NCBI RefSeq assembly: GCF_018343535.1
Contig: NZ_JAGYPF010000005.1
Span: 248,001-312,000 of the forward strand
Reading direction: 5' to 3'
Origin: Neobacillus rhizophilus
Lineage (GTDB): Bacteria; Bacillota; Bacilli; Bacillales; Cytobacillaceae
DNA: 64,000 nt
A program made the translations under genes and the position numbers. Every line of letters starts with the position of its first letter. The first letter of the stretch is position 1. Positions 47,705 through 57,209 of the stretch are shown one piece after another. The notes under the pieces are model-generated. The model was given only the letters and a program-made list of their open reading frames with translations. It was not told the DNA's origin and did no database searches.

Positions 47705-47782
47705 AGTAATCTCTCCAATAAATATTTTGCTATATCTTAACAATACCATTTCCTCGTGGAAAAGCATATTAAAGAAGAATAT

Positions 47783-47791
47783 GTTATAATT
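47783..47791 (+). promoter_or_regulatory. Extended -10 promoter of the cymR operon
   Basis: TGTTATAAT gives TG-N-TATAAT (-10 at 47786-47791). The -35 region is poor. Start expected near 47798, about 60 bp before cymR. Confidence 0.55.
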
Positions 47792-47859
47792 CTAATGCCT
47801 ACCAAAATACTACGGATTTTTTTGAATATAGATTCTAAAAAAAATAGAGGTGTTATTTT

Positions 47860-48279
47860 ATGAAAATATCTACAAAGGGCCGCTACGGCCTTACAATTAT
47901 GATTGAATTAGCAAAAAATTATGGAGAAGGGCCAACTTCTTTAAAAACAATAGCCCAAGCGAATGACCTATCTGAGCATTATTTGGAGCAATTGATTGCA
48001 CCGTTACGTAATGCCGGGCTGGTGAAAAGTATCAGAGGTGCCTACGGCGGTTACATTTTAACAGATGTGCCTTCCAAAATTACTGCCGGGGATGTGATTC
48101 GTGTGCTTGAGGGCCCGATTACACCGGTTGAAGGAATAGAAGACGAAGAGCCGGCCAAACGAGAGTTGTGGATTCGGATCCGCGACGCGATTAAGGGTGT
48201 ATTGGACAACACGACCCTTGAAGACCTAGCAAGCCACAGTGAAGATGGCGAAATGGAAGGTTATATGTTTTATATTTAA
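47860..48279 (+). CDS. cymR: Cysteine metabolism repressor CymR (Rrf2 family)
   Basis: 139 residues. Winged helix N-terminus STKGRYGLTIMIELAKNYGEG, recognition region NDLSEHYLEQLIAPLRNAGLV, wing IRGAYGGYIL. It lacks the cysteine cluster of IscR-type members. In B. subtilis CymR with CysK represses cysteine uptake and synthesis genes. First gene of the cymR-iscS-mnmA unit, linking cysteine control to sulfur use. Confidence 0.93.
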   Translation: MKISTKGRYGLTIMIELAKNYGEGPTSLKTIAQANDLSEHYLEQLIAPLRNAGLVKSIRGAYGGYILTDVPSKITAGDVIRVLEGPITPVEGIEDEEPAKRELWIRIRDAIKGVLDNTTLEDLASHSEDGEMEGYMFYI

Positions 48280-48324
48280 TGACGAAGCTAATAATAGAGA
48301 AATATGTTGATTTGAGGTGTCAGA

Positions 48325-49467
48325 ATGGAACGAATTTATCTCGACCATGCCGCGACCTCTCCTATGCATCCAAAAGTGATTGAAAAAATGCATGAGACGA
48401 TGAAATCTGTTTTTGGAAATCCATCTAGCATCCATGCTTTTGGCAGGGAAGCGCGACACTATATTGATGTGGCGCGGGCAGCACTCGCGGGGAGCATTGG
48501 GGCAAAGGAAAACGAGATTATTTTTACTAGCGGCGGTACTGAAGCGGACAATATGGCATTATTTGGCGTTGCGGAAAGCTATCAGCATCTAGGAAAGCAT
48601 ATTATCACTACCCAGGTAGAACATCATGCGGTGCTTCATGCCTGTCAGAAGCTTGAAAAAATGGGCTTTGTGGTCACCTATTTGCCAGTTGATGAAACAG
48701 GCAGGATTTCCATTTCCGATCTTCAGGAGGCCTTAAGGGACGATACCATATTAGTTTCCGTCATGTATGGAAACAACGAGGTTGGCACGATCCAGCCGAT
48801 TGCGGAAATTGGCCGGCTTTTGAAGGATCATCAGGCAAAATTTCATACAGATGCTGTCCAGGCCTATGGGATGGAAAAAATAAATGTCGACGAAAGCTAT
48901 ATTGATTTGCTATCGGTTTCTGCTCATAAAATAAATGGACCAAAAGGGATTGGTTTTCTTTATGTAAGGTCAAATGTGAAAATTTCACCACGTTTATTTG
49001 GCGGCGAGCAGGAGAGAAAACGGCGCGCTGGAACAGAAAATGTCGCATCAATTGCCGGGTTCCATGAAGCGGTTCTGATTGCAATGGAGGAACGGTCTGC
49101 GAAAAGAGAACAGTTTACAAAGTATAAGCAGCTTTTACTGAACAAGCTTCAAGAATCAGGGATTGAGTTCACTGTAAACGGATTGCTTGAAAATTCCTTG
49201 CCGCATGTATTAAACTTAAGCTTTCCGGGAACTAACGTGGAAGCCATGCTAGTCAATTTAGACTTGGCGGGAATTGCTGTTTCAAGTGGTTCTGCCTGCA
49301 CGGCCGGATCAATTGAACCATCGCATGTCCTTGTGGCGATGTTCGGCAAAGGCTCAGAGCGGTTAACGAATGCAATCCGTTTTAGTTTTGGCTTTACCAC
49401 GACGACCGAAGAAATCCTAAAAGCGGCGGAAGAAACAGCGAAGGTTGTATCGCGGCTTAGAAAATAA
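48325..49467 (+). CDS. iscS: Cysteine desulfurase (YrvO-like, IscS family)
   Basis: 380 residues. PLP lysine in SVSAHKINGPKG, catalytic cysteine in SSGSACTAGS. It is the sulfur donor for MnmA (the YrvO-MnmA pair in B. subtilis), in keeping with the next gene. TGAGGTG site before ATG 48325. Distinct from the nifS-type enzyme at 2172-3320, which lacks the longer AGSIEPSHVL loop sequence. Confidence 0.93.
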   Translation: MERIYLDHAATSPMHPKVIEKMHETMKSVFGNPSSIHAFGREARHYIDVARAALAGSIGAKENEIIFTSGGTEADNMALFGVAESYQHLGKHIITTQVEHHAVLHACQKLEKMGFVVTYLPVDETGRISISDLQEALRDDTILVSVMYGNNEVGTIQPIAEIGRLLKDHQAKFHTDAVQAYGMEKINVDESYIDLLSVSAHKINGPKGIGFLYVRSNVKISPRLFGGEQERKRRAGTENVASIAGFHEAVLIAMEERSAKREQFTKYKQLLLNKLQESGIEFTVNGLLENSLPHVLNLSFPGTNVEAMLVNLDLAGIAVSSGSACTAGSIEPSHVLVAMFGKGSERLTNAIRFSFGFTTTTEEILKAAEETAKVVSRLRK

Positions 49468-49508
49468 ATGCAAGATTATTTTGTGTGTAAAGAGAGGTGA
49501 ATTTTTAG

Positions 49509-50627
<1,119 letters not shown>

Positions 50628-50635
50628 GTTTAAGG

Positions 50636-50669
50636 ACCCTGATTCCAGTTTTGGAGTCGGGGTTTTTTG
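50636..50669 (+). terminator. Terminator after mnmA
   Basis: ACCCTGATTCCA pairs with TGGAGTCGGGGT (two G-T wobbles) around GTTT, followed by TTTTTG. Confidence 0.85.
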
Positions 50670-50683
50670 TGATGAAATTTGGT

Positions 50684-50804
50684 TTGGCGAATAACATTGT
50701 GAATTCGGCGAATAACAGCCCCGTTTCGGCGAATAACTCAAAGATTTCAGCGAATAATTGGAACAAACCGGCGAATATCTACCAACATTCGGCGAATAAC
50801 CCTA
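50684..50804. repeat. 21-bp periodic array, six units with GGCGAATAAC core
   Basis: GCGAAT begins at 50687, 50708, 50729, 50750, 50771 and 50792: exactly 21 bp each. The conserved block is TTCGGCGAATAAC; the eight or so bases between blocks differ in every unit. The array is placed between the mnmA terminator and the promoter of the TPR-recD2 unit. Same core and period as the array at 11856-11956. Confidence 0.95.
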
Positions 50805-50851
50805 AACCACGCAGCAGCACCCTATTCCACTCTCAACATTCAATCGAAATA

Positions 50852-50860
50852 TGGTATACT
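50852..50860 (+). promoter_or_regulatory. Extended -10 promoter of TPR-recD2
   Basis: TGGTATACT: TG-N-TATACT with -10 at 50855-50860. The -35 region (TCAACA at 50833) is weak. Start near 50867, 19 bases before the TPR start codon. Confidence 0.5.
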
Positions 50861-50885
50861 TCCATGTAGAACGGAGTTGAAAAAC

Positions 50886-51539
50886 ATGGACAAAAACCAA
50901 ATAGGTGTTCAATATATGCAGGAAGGCAACTGGGAAATGGCTGTGAAGGTTTTCAATGAGGCTATACAGGAAAATCCGTCTGACCCAGTTGGCTATATTA
51001 ATTTTGGCAACGTCCTCAGCGTTGTAGGTGAAGCCGAAAAAGCGCTAAAATTTTTCCAAAAGGCAATTGAACTTGACGAAAATGCAGGTGCAGCCTATTA
51101 CAGCGCAGGCAATCTATATTTCAGCAATGACCGTTTCCAAGAGGCCAAAAACATGTTTGAAATGGCGATGAGAAAAGGACTGGAAACAAGCGACAACTAT
51201 TTTATGCTGGGGCTTTCATTAGTCAATCTTGACCAGAGCAAATTTGCATTGCCCTACTTCCAAAGAAGTGTCGAATTAAATGAAAATGATGCAGAGGCCC
51301 GTTTTCAATACGGGTTAGCTTTGGCGAACCTGGAACTGATTAACGAAGCCATCTGCCAATTTAAAAAATGCGTTGAACTCGATCCAAACCATTCGGATGC
51401 CTATTATAACCTGGGCGTTTCTTATGCATTCCAAGAGCAACGCCAGCAAGCGCTGGAGATGTTCGAAAAAGCCTTAGAAATCCAGCCGGACCATTTATTG
51501 TCCGGAAATGCCAAAAAGATATTAGAAATGAACCAGTAA
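50886..51539 (+). CDS. yrrB: TPR repeat protein (YrrB-like)
   Basis: 217 residues made of about six tetratricopeptide repeats of 34 residues (AVKVFNEAIQENPSDPVGYINFG; ALKFFQKAIELDENAGAAYYSAG; and so on). The start at ATG 50886 suits the CGGAGTTGA site better than the TTG at 50877. A protein-interaction scaffold; the gene directly precedes recD2 as in B. subtilis. No enzymatic motif. Confidence 0.88.
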   Translation: MDKNQIGVQYMQEGNWEMAVKVFNEAIQENPSDPVGYINFGNVLSVVGEAEKALKFFQKAIELDENAGAAYYSAGNLYFSNDRFQEAKNMFEMAMRKGLETSDNYFMLGLSLVNLDQSKFALPYFQRSVELNENDAEARFQYGLALANLELINEAICQFKKCVELDPNHSDAYYNLGVSYAFQEQRQQALEMFEKALEIQPDHLLSGNAKKILEMNQ

Positions 51540-51573
51540 TCCATTAATTTTCACGAGGAAGGAGGGAGCAGCT

Positions 51574-53994
51574 ATGGTGGAAAAGCAGGAATCGCTTGAT
51601 TTGTTCAGCGGGCAGGGGAAGTTTATTAAAGGCCGGCCAATTGTGACGATTTTTCACAATGAACAAAACCTCTATACTGTAATTCGAATCCGGGTAGATG
51701 AGACCAATCAACAGTATGAAGACAAAGAAGCTGTCATTACTGGCTATTTTCCCAAAGTGCACGAACAGGAAACGTATATTTTTTACGGAGAATTTAAGGA
51801 CCATCCCCGCTTTGGCACTCAATTTCATGCGAACCATTTTCGTAAGGAAATGCCTCAATCCAAGCAGGGTGTCATAGCTTATTTATCCGGCGAAATGTTC
51901 AAAGGAATCGGCAAGAAAACGGCGGAAAATATTGTGGAAACCTTGGGTGAGGATGCGATTTCGAAAATTCTCAATCAGCCCTCCCTCCTTGATACCATAC
52001 CGAAACTCCCTCCTGATAAAGCAAAGCAGCTTTATGACACGTTAATGGAACATCAAGGTCTCGAACAGGTGATGGTCGCGTTAAACCAGTATGGTTTCGG
52101 CCCGCAGCTGTCGATGCGGATTTACCAAACTTATAAAGAAAAGACACTTGAGATTATCCAAGAGAACCCTTACCAACTGGTTGAGGATGTCGAGGGAATT
52201 GGTTTTGGCCGGGCTGATGAGCTGGGTTACCAGCTTGGCATATCAGGCAGCCATCCTGACCGAATTAAGGCAGGATGTCTCTATACATTGGAAAACGAAT
52301 GCATGCAGACAGGGCATGTCTATATGCAAACTGAAGCACTACTTGAACAGGTGAAAGCTCTTCTAGAAGAGAACCAGCGCGACGTAATTGATTTTCTGGC
52401 TATCTCAAACGAAATTATCGGTCTTGAAAAGGAAGGTAAAATCATTGGCGAAGAGAAACGAGTTTACCTGCCTTCCTTATACTTTGCGGAAAAAGGACTT
52501 GTCACCAGTATTAAACGAATCCTGCAGCAAACAGAATATCAGGACCAATTCCCGGAATCGGAATTTTTGCTGGCATTAGGAGATTTGGAGGAACGGCTTG
52601 GGGTCCAGTATGCCCCAACGCAAAGGGAAGCCATCCAAACAGCGTTAATGTCACCGATGCTAATCTTAACAGGCGGGCCCGGAACAGGGAAAACGACCGT
52701 TATCAAGGGGATTGTCGAGCTTTACGGAGAACTCCATGGCTGCTCCTTGGATATAAAGGATTATCAAAAAAAGGACGAACCATTTCCGTTTCTGCTCGCG
52801 GCGCCTACCGGAAGGGCAGCGAAACGGATGAGTGAATCGACTGGACTGCCCGCGGTCACGATTCACCGTCTGCTTGGTTTCAACGGAACGGAAGGCTTTG
52901 ACCGTGATGAGGGGAGCCCGCTAGAAGGAAAAATTCTCATTGTCGATGAAACTTCAATGCTCGATATTTGGCTCGCGAATCAGCTCTTCAAAGCGTTGCC
53001 GGAAAACATTCAAGTTATCATGGTAGGTGACGAAGACCAGTTGCCTTCTGTCGGCCCAGGCCAGGTTTTAAAGGATTTACTAAGATCGGAGCGAATCCCG
53101 ACAGTCCGGTTAACGGATATCTACCGCCAGGCGGAGGGCTCCTCTATTATTGAACTGGCGCATGAAATCAAAAAGGGACATTTGCCGGCTGACATAACCC
53201 AAAAACAGGCCGACCGTTCCTTTATCAGATGTACTGCCGCACAAATCTCAGAAGTAGTCGAAAAGGTCGCATTAAATGCGAAAAATAAGGGTTATACGGC
53301 AAAGGATATTCAGGTATTAGCCCCAATGTACCGGGGGCCAGCCGGCATTGACCGATTAAATTTGCTCCTGCAGGAAATCTTTAACCCAAACCCGGATGGC
53401 AAAAGAAAAGAAATCCAATTTGGGGATGTTAAGTACCGGATTGGCGACAAAGTTCTTCAGCTAGTCAACCAGCCTGAGAATAATGTGTTTAATGGAGATA
53501 TCGGGGAAATCATCTCCATCATCTATGCAAAGGAAAATACCGAAAAGCAGGATATGATTTATATTTCCTTTGAAGGCAATGAAGTGGAGTATACAAAGCA
53601 GGATTTAACGCAAATCACCCATGCTTATTGCTGTTCGGTCCATAAATCGCAGGGAAGTGAATTTCCGATAGTCATTCTTCCTGTAACTAGAAGTTATTAC
53701 AGAATGCTGCAAAGGAATTTAATTTATACGGCGATAACAAGAAGCAAACAATCCTTGATATTATGCGGAGAGGTCGATGCACTGCAAATGGGGGTTGCGC
53801 GGGCGGATGAAATGTCAAGATTGACCACACTTTGTGAAAAACTTCAGGAAAACATTGCGGGGAAAACAGCCGAGATCCAAAAGGACCAAGAACAGAGCAA
53901 ATTGTCTCTTGAGGAAGAATTAATGACCGTCAATCCGATGATTGGGATGGAAAATATTTCGCCGTATGACTTTATGGAGAAAACTGGCAGCTAA
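51574..53994 (+). CDS. recD2: ATP-dependent DNA helicase RecD2
   Basis: 806 residues, SF1B 5'-3' helicase without RecBC partners. The N-terminal RecD2-specific part includes helix-hairpin-helix-like FKGIGKKTAENIVETLG. Walker A GGPGTGKTT at about residue 367; motif II IVDETSMLD; motif III VGDEDQLPSVGPG; motif VI YTAITRSKQSL. Linked to mismatch repair and fork maintenance in B. subtilis. AAGGAGGGA site. Confidence 0.95.
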   Translation: MVEKQESLDLFSGQGKFIKGRPIVTIFHNEQNLYTVIRIRVDETNQQYEDKEAVITGYFPKVHEQETYIFYGEFKDHPRFGTQFHANHFRKEMPQSKQGVIAYLSGEMFKGIGKKTAENIVETLGEDAISKILNQPSLLDTIPKLPPDKAKQLYDTLMEHQGLEQVMVALNQYGFGPQLSMRIYQTYKEKTLEIIQENPYQLVEDVEGIGFGRADELGYQLGISGSHPDRIKAGCLYTLENECMQTGHVYMQTEALLEQVKALLEENQRDVIDFLAISNEIIGLEKEGKIIGEEKRVYLPSLYFAEKGLVTSIKRILQQTEYQDQFPESEFLLALGDLEERLGVQYAPTQREAIQTALMSPMLILTGGPGTGKTTVIKGIVELYGELHGCSLDIKDYQKKDEPFPFLLAAPTGRAAKRMSESTGLPAVTIHRLLGFNGTEGFDRDEGSPLEGKILIVDETSMLDIWLANQLFKALPENIQVIMVGDEDQLPSVGPGQVLKDLLRSERIPTVRLTDIYRQAEGSSIIELAHEIKKGHLPADITQKQADRSFIRCTAAQISEVVEKVALNAKNKGYTAKDIQVLAPMYRGPAGIDRLNLLLQEIFNPNPDGKRKEIQFGDVKYRIGDKVLQLVNQPENNVFNGDIGEIISIIYAKENTEKQDMIYISFEGNEVEYTKQDLTQITHAYCCSVHKSQGSEFPIVILPVTRSYYRMLQRNLIYTAITRSKQSLILCGEVDALQMGVARADEMSRLTTLCEKLQENIAGKTAEIQKDQEQSKLSLEEELMTVNPMIGMENISPYDFMEKTGS

Positions 53995-53996
53995 AT

Positions 53997-54027
53997 GAAA
54001 AAGGACCCCTGATGGGGCCTTTTTCCA
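53997..54027 (+). terminator. Terminator after recD2
   Basis: AAAAAGGACCCC / GGGGCCTTTTTC with a TGAT loop and one bulge; serves the convergent amidase gene as well. Confidence 0.8.
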
Positions 54028-54028
54028 T

Positions 54029-54721
54029 TCATTTACTTGATAGTTCCTGCATTTTCCGAGACACAAGCGGGTAAAAATTATTGACGGCGTCGGTAGTCGA
54101 ATTACCCCCGAAAAAACCTGTTCCCGGGCAGGTTTTTACATTGTAATCCGGACCTCTGTCTAGCACTCGTTCACCCGTTTTTACATTCCACCAATGATGA
54201 TAGGTAATACTGTCAATAGAGGGAGTCAGTCCGAATCTTAAGGAAAGTGCAGCCGTGATATAAACAATCGTTTCTTTTTGCTCCGCTGTCATCACATCAT
54301 GGCCGATATCGAAATTTCCGACATTTTCAATCATGATTCCGGTTGTGTTAGCGATAGGGCCAATCGAGCCTTCCGGGGCAATGTCAAACGGCCTGGACAC
54401 TGCAACCTTTCCATCGGGAAACGTTGTTAAGTTTTGCGCAATATTCTTCCAGCCTCTTTGCTTGACATGGAAATTTTCCATGCTCTCGAGCATTTTAAAA
54501 TGATTATTCCCATAAAACTGCTTGTAGGACGGAAGCCATGTATGATGCTGCTGGATGATGTTTATATTTCTGGTAAATTTATTTTGAAATAACCAATCCT
54601 TAAATTCCTCTCTAGTCATCAAAAGATATTGTCCATGTGTTGCCGCCCCAAGTGCACGGGAAGGGAAAATATTAATAACCATAATAAAAATGAAACTGAA
54701 AAAGATTAGATTTTTTCTCAT
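54029..54721 (-). CDS. Secreted N-acetylmuramoyl-L-alanine amidase (Amidase_2/PGRP type)
   Basis: 230 residues. Signal peptide (KNLIFFSFIFIMVINIFPSRALG). Zinc ligands expected at HHTWLPSY, in TYHHWW and the Cys in VKTCPGTGFFGG, matching the amidase_2 pattern H..H..C. The domain is related to peptidoglycan-recognition proteins. AGGAAGAGG precedes the ATG. It has no counterpart between recD2 and yrrD in B. subtilis as I recall, so it may be an insertion. Confidence 0.8.
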   Translation of the reverse strand: MRKNLIFFSFIFIMVINIFPSRALGAATHGQYLLMTREEFKDWLFQNKFTRNINIIQQHHTWLPSYKQFYGNNHFKMLESMENFHVKQRGWKNIAQNLTTFPDGKVAVSRPFDIAPEGSIGPIANTTGIMIENVGNFDIGHDVMTAEQKETIVYITAALSLRFGLTPSIDSITYHHWWNVKTGERVLDRGPDYNVKTCPGTGFFGGNSTTDAVNNFYPLVSRKMQELSSK

Positions 54722-54867
54722 TTCTTCGACCTCTTCCTAACCTCTTTTCTACATTGTTTGTTAAACAACATTTCTTATTCCAAACAGCTCACAATGGAAA
54801 ACGTTTCACCTTATGATTTGACGAAAATAACGGAAACTAAGAATGTTCGAAGGAGGTGGGATACTCT

Positions 54868-55344
54868 TTGCGAACATTTTCCTTATTGAAGGGGCAGCCG
54901 GTTTTTGAAACGAAAAGAGGAACGAAAATCGGCGAGGTTTGTGATCTTTGCATTTCAAAAAACGGAACCGTCAATGGCCTATTGATTAAAAAAGGCGTTT
55001 TCTTCAAACAATCCTGTTTTTTGGACATTCAGAAGGTTTCTTCCTTTGGCTGGGATGGGGTCATGATCGAAGATGCTACTAGCTTGGAAAAGCTGAAAGA
55101 AACTCCTGAGTTTACATTGAACCATCAGCATTCACTTGAAGGGATGATGATGCTTTCCAATAGCGGACAATCGCTCGGAATGTTAAAAGATGTATACTTT
55201 CAGGAAGAAGTGGGAACAATCGTAGGGTACGAAATCACGGATGGCTTCTTTTCAGATATCACTGATGGGAAACAGGTAATCCAGTCCGAGAAACCCTTAA
55301 CGGTTGGAAAAGATGCCATTATCGTTGACGTTAATCAAACGTGA
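54868..55344 (+). CDS. yrrD: PRC-barrel protein (YrrD-like)
   Basis: 158 residues with two PRC-barrel-like halves (RTFSLLKGQPVFETKRGTKIGEV and MMLSNSGQSLGMLKDVYF). The start is TTG 54868, giving RTFSLLKGQPV at the N-terminus; the GTG at 54856 is part of the AAGGAGGTG ribosome site. Function unknown; heads a run of small conserved genes before the AI-2E gene. Confidence 0.8.
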   Translation: MRTFSLLKGQPVFETKRGTKIGEVCDLCISKNGTVNGLLIKKGVFFKQSCFLDIQKVSSFGWDGVMIEDATSLEKLKETPEFTLNHQHSLEGMMMLSNSGQSLGMLKDVYFQEEVGTIVGYEITDGFFSDITDGKQVIQSEKPLTVGKDAIIVDVNQT

Positions 55345-55355
55345 GGTGTCTTTTC

Positions 55356-55547
55356 ATGCTTAAATGTCCCAATTGTGCGAGCAAGGATATCGGAAAAATC
55401 GGTATCAATCAATACTATTGCTGGAACTGTTTTATTGAATTGTCTGTTGGCAAAGGAATTATCAATACCCATCAAGTCGAGGAAGACGGAACCTTGAGTT
55501 CATTAGACGATTTGTTTGAAGAAGAATTGCGTCGTTACACACTCTAA
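55356..55547 (+). CDS. Small zinc-ribbon protein (YrzR-like)
   Basis: 63 residues. Two CxxC knuckles (CPNC and CWNC, 17 residues apart) form a probable zinc ribbon, followed by an acidic C-terminus. ATG at 55356 after GTGAGGTG; the longer GTG frame at 55341 overlaps the yrrD stop. Function unknown. Confidence 0.78.
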   Translation: MLKCPNCASKDIGKIGINQYYCWNCFIELSVGKGIINTHQVEEDGTLSSLDDLFEEELRRYTL

Positions 55548-55569
55548 ATCCAAATAAGAGGTGAAACGT

Positions 55570-55704
55570 ATGAACAAATTGATGACGACAATGGTTGCTT
55601 TTGGTGCCGGGATGGCTGCTTATAATTTGGCGCAAAGAAATAATTTGATGTCAGGCCGGCAAATGAAAAGAATGCAGAGAAAAGTGAAACGAGCGATATT
55701 TTAA
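55570..55704 (+). CDS. DUF3918-type small membrane protein (YrzQ-like)
   Basis: 44 residues: a hydrophobic Gly/Ala-rich helix (MTTMVAFGAGMAAYNLA) and a strongly basic tail (RQMKRMQRKVKRAIF). AAGAGGTGAAACGT precedes the ATG. Same position as yrzQ in B. subtilis. The sequence suggests a membrane-anchored basic peptide. Confidence 0.75.
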   Translation: MNKLMTTMVAFGAGMAAYNLAQRNNLMSGRQMKRMQRKVKRAIF

Positions 55705-55712
55705 ATGGTTAG

Positions 55713-55741
55713 ATCCCCCTCACAAAGAGGGGGATTTTTAA
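55713..55741 (+). terminator. Terminator after the small-gene cluster
   Basis: ATCCCCCTC / GAGGGGGAT stem, loop ACAAA, then TTTTA. Confidence 0.9.
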
Positions 55742-55795
55742 TGAATATTTATTTACCGAGTCTCCAAAAATAACCACTAAAGGAGGGCGCGGGCG

Positions 55796-56875
55796 TTGGA
55801 TATTCGTATGAAATGGTATTACCGAATCGGTTTTTCTCTCCTTTTATTAATTGTCATTTACGTATTTTTAAAAATACGTTTTGTCTGGTTGCCGGTTGTA
55901 AAAGTGGCCATCATTATTGCACTTCCGTTTGTCATTTCAGGATTTATCACCTATTTGCTGCATCCGATAGTTGAAAAACTGTATGAAAAGGGACTTCATC
56001 GTGGCATTGCTATCCTGCTCATTTATGTCATATTTTTTGGTGGACTTGGGTTTACCCTTTATAAGGGGATTCCTGCAGTCATAGATCAAATAAAAGACCT
56101 TTCGGAAAGTGCACCTGTTTTCGCTGAACAGTATCGAGATTGGATTCGTACTCTCCAATCCCATACAAGAGAATGGCCTGACGGACTGCAAACGAGAATT
56201 AATCACGGCATTGATGCCTTTGAGAAAAGACTTGATTCTCTTTTATCAATTATTGTTGGTTATTTAGGTCAATTGTTAAATTCAGCAGCACTTTTGCTGA
56301 TTATCCCTTTTATCACCTTCTATATGCTGAAGGATTTTGCCCTAATTAAACGAAGTGTTTGGTATATGACGCCGAAAAAATGGCGGAAAAGAGGAACCCT
56401 TTTTCTAAAGGATGTCGACGATTCACTTGGCAGATACATTAGAGGCCAGCTGCTTGTTTGTGTCATTATCGGAACAGTCTCGTCTCTTCTTTTCTGGGTA
56501 TTTGATTTAAAGTATCCCTTATTGTTAGGAATGATTGTAGGAGCGACAAATGTCATCCCCTATTTTGGCCCCATCATCGGTGCTGTTCCAGCGGTGATTG
56601 TGGCAGCAACGACCTCGGTGAAATTGGTCATTATCACGCTGATTATTGTATTTGGATTGCAGTTTCTCGAAGGTAATATCCTGTCGCCCTACATTGTGGG
56701 CAAAAGCCTTCATATGCATCCCTTAGTCATCATGGCAGCACTGACAGCAGGGGGTGAGATCGGCGGGATCTTAGGGTTGATTTTAGCGGTTCCGGTGGTA
56801 GCGATTCTGAAGGTTGGCATCATTCATGCAAAAAATCACATTATCGCTGCCCGAAATAATGAAACATCTCCATAG
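55796..56875 (+). CDS. yrrI: AI-2E family transporter (YrrI-like)
   Basis: 359 residues with about eight hydrophobic segments; the PF01594 core includes LLIIPFITFYMLKDF, LGRYIRGQLLVCVIIG and GATNVIPYFGPIIGAVPA. Members include ion/H+ antiporters and the TqsA exporter; substrate here unknown. TTG start at 55796 after AAAGGAGGGCG. Precedes the alaS T-box as in B. subtilis. Confidence 0.85.
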   Translation: MDIRMKWYYRIGFSLLLLIVIYVFLKIRFVWLPVVKVAIIIALPFVISGFITYLLHPIVEKLYEKGLHRGIAILLIYVIFFGGLGFTLYKGIPAVIDQIKDLSESAPVFAEQYRDWIRTLQSHTREWPDGLQTRINHGIDAFEKRLDSLLSIIVGYLGQLLNSAALLLIIPFITFYMLKDFALIKRSVWYMTPKKWRKRGTLFLKDVDDSLGRYIRGQLLVCVIIGTVSSLLFWVFDLKYPLLLGMIVGATNVIPYFGPIIGAVPAVIVAATTSVKLVIITLIIVFGLQFLEGNILSPYIVGKSLHMHPLVIMAALTAGGEIGGILGLILAVPVVAILKVGIIHAKNHIIAARNNETSP

Positions 56876-56879
56876 GTAT

Positions 56880-56909
56880 TTGACAAACTAAGTCAGTACT
56901 AGCTATAAT
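56880..56909 (+). promoter_or_regulatory. Sigma-A promoter of alaS
   Basis: TTGACA at 56880-56885 and TATAAT at 56904-56909 with 18-bp spacing, both perfect. Starts at or just after the yrrI stop. Transcription expected near 56916. Confidence 0.88.
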
Positions 56910-56929
56910 TCGTCATAGATAATATTGGT

Positions 56930-57178
56930 TAAAATGAAGAAGGAACAAGTATGTTATAGACCATCTGTAACGCATCATGCGCTGAAGAGAGGGGCCCCCA
57001 TGGCTGAAAGGGGTTCTGGATGAAGGATAACAGAACGCTAATCCGGAGTGCTGCTAACCACTGCCGTAAGACCTGCGTTAAAGGCTTTTGAGAGATGGGT
57101 GCAGTTATTGTATCCATAATCAGGGTGGTACCGCGAGATATGCTCTCGTCCCTGTTTTGGGATGAGGGCTTTTTTGTG
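56930..57178 (+). promoter_or_regulatory. T-box riboswitch of alaS, Ala (GCT) specifier
   Basis: T-box sequence AGGGTGGTACCGCGAG at 57122-57137. The variable base T fits the A73 discriminator of tRNA-Ala. AGTA of the specifier loop at 56948-56951; after the conserved GGAG two adjacent GCT triplets at 57050-57055 are the specifier candidates. Terminator stem GCTCTCGTCCC / GGGATGAGGGC (57142-57171) with a TTTTTTG tail. Uncharged tRNA-Ala should promote readthrough into alaS. Confidence 0.9.
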
Positions 57179-57209
57179 TGCTTTTTTTAAAATAAAGGAG
57201 GTATAAGAT

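Noticed and set aside
50651-50869. 72-codon plus-strand frame with SANN-type heptads across the 21-bp array
   Set aside because: 21 is a multiple of three, so any array stays open; it begins inside the mnmA terminator, has no ribosome site and its residues track the DNA repeat only.
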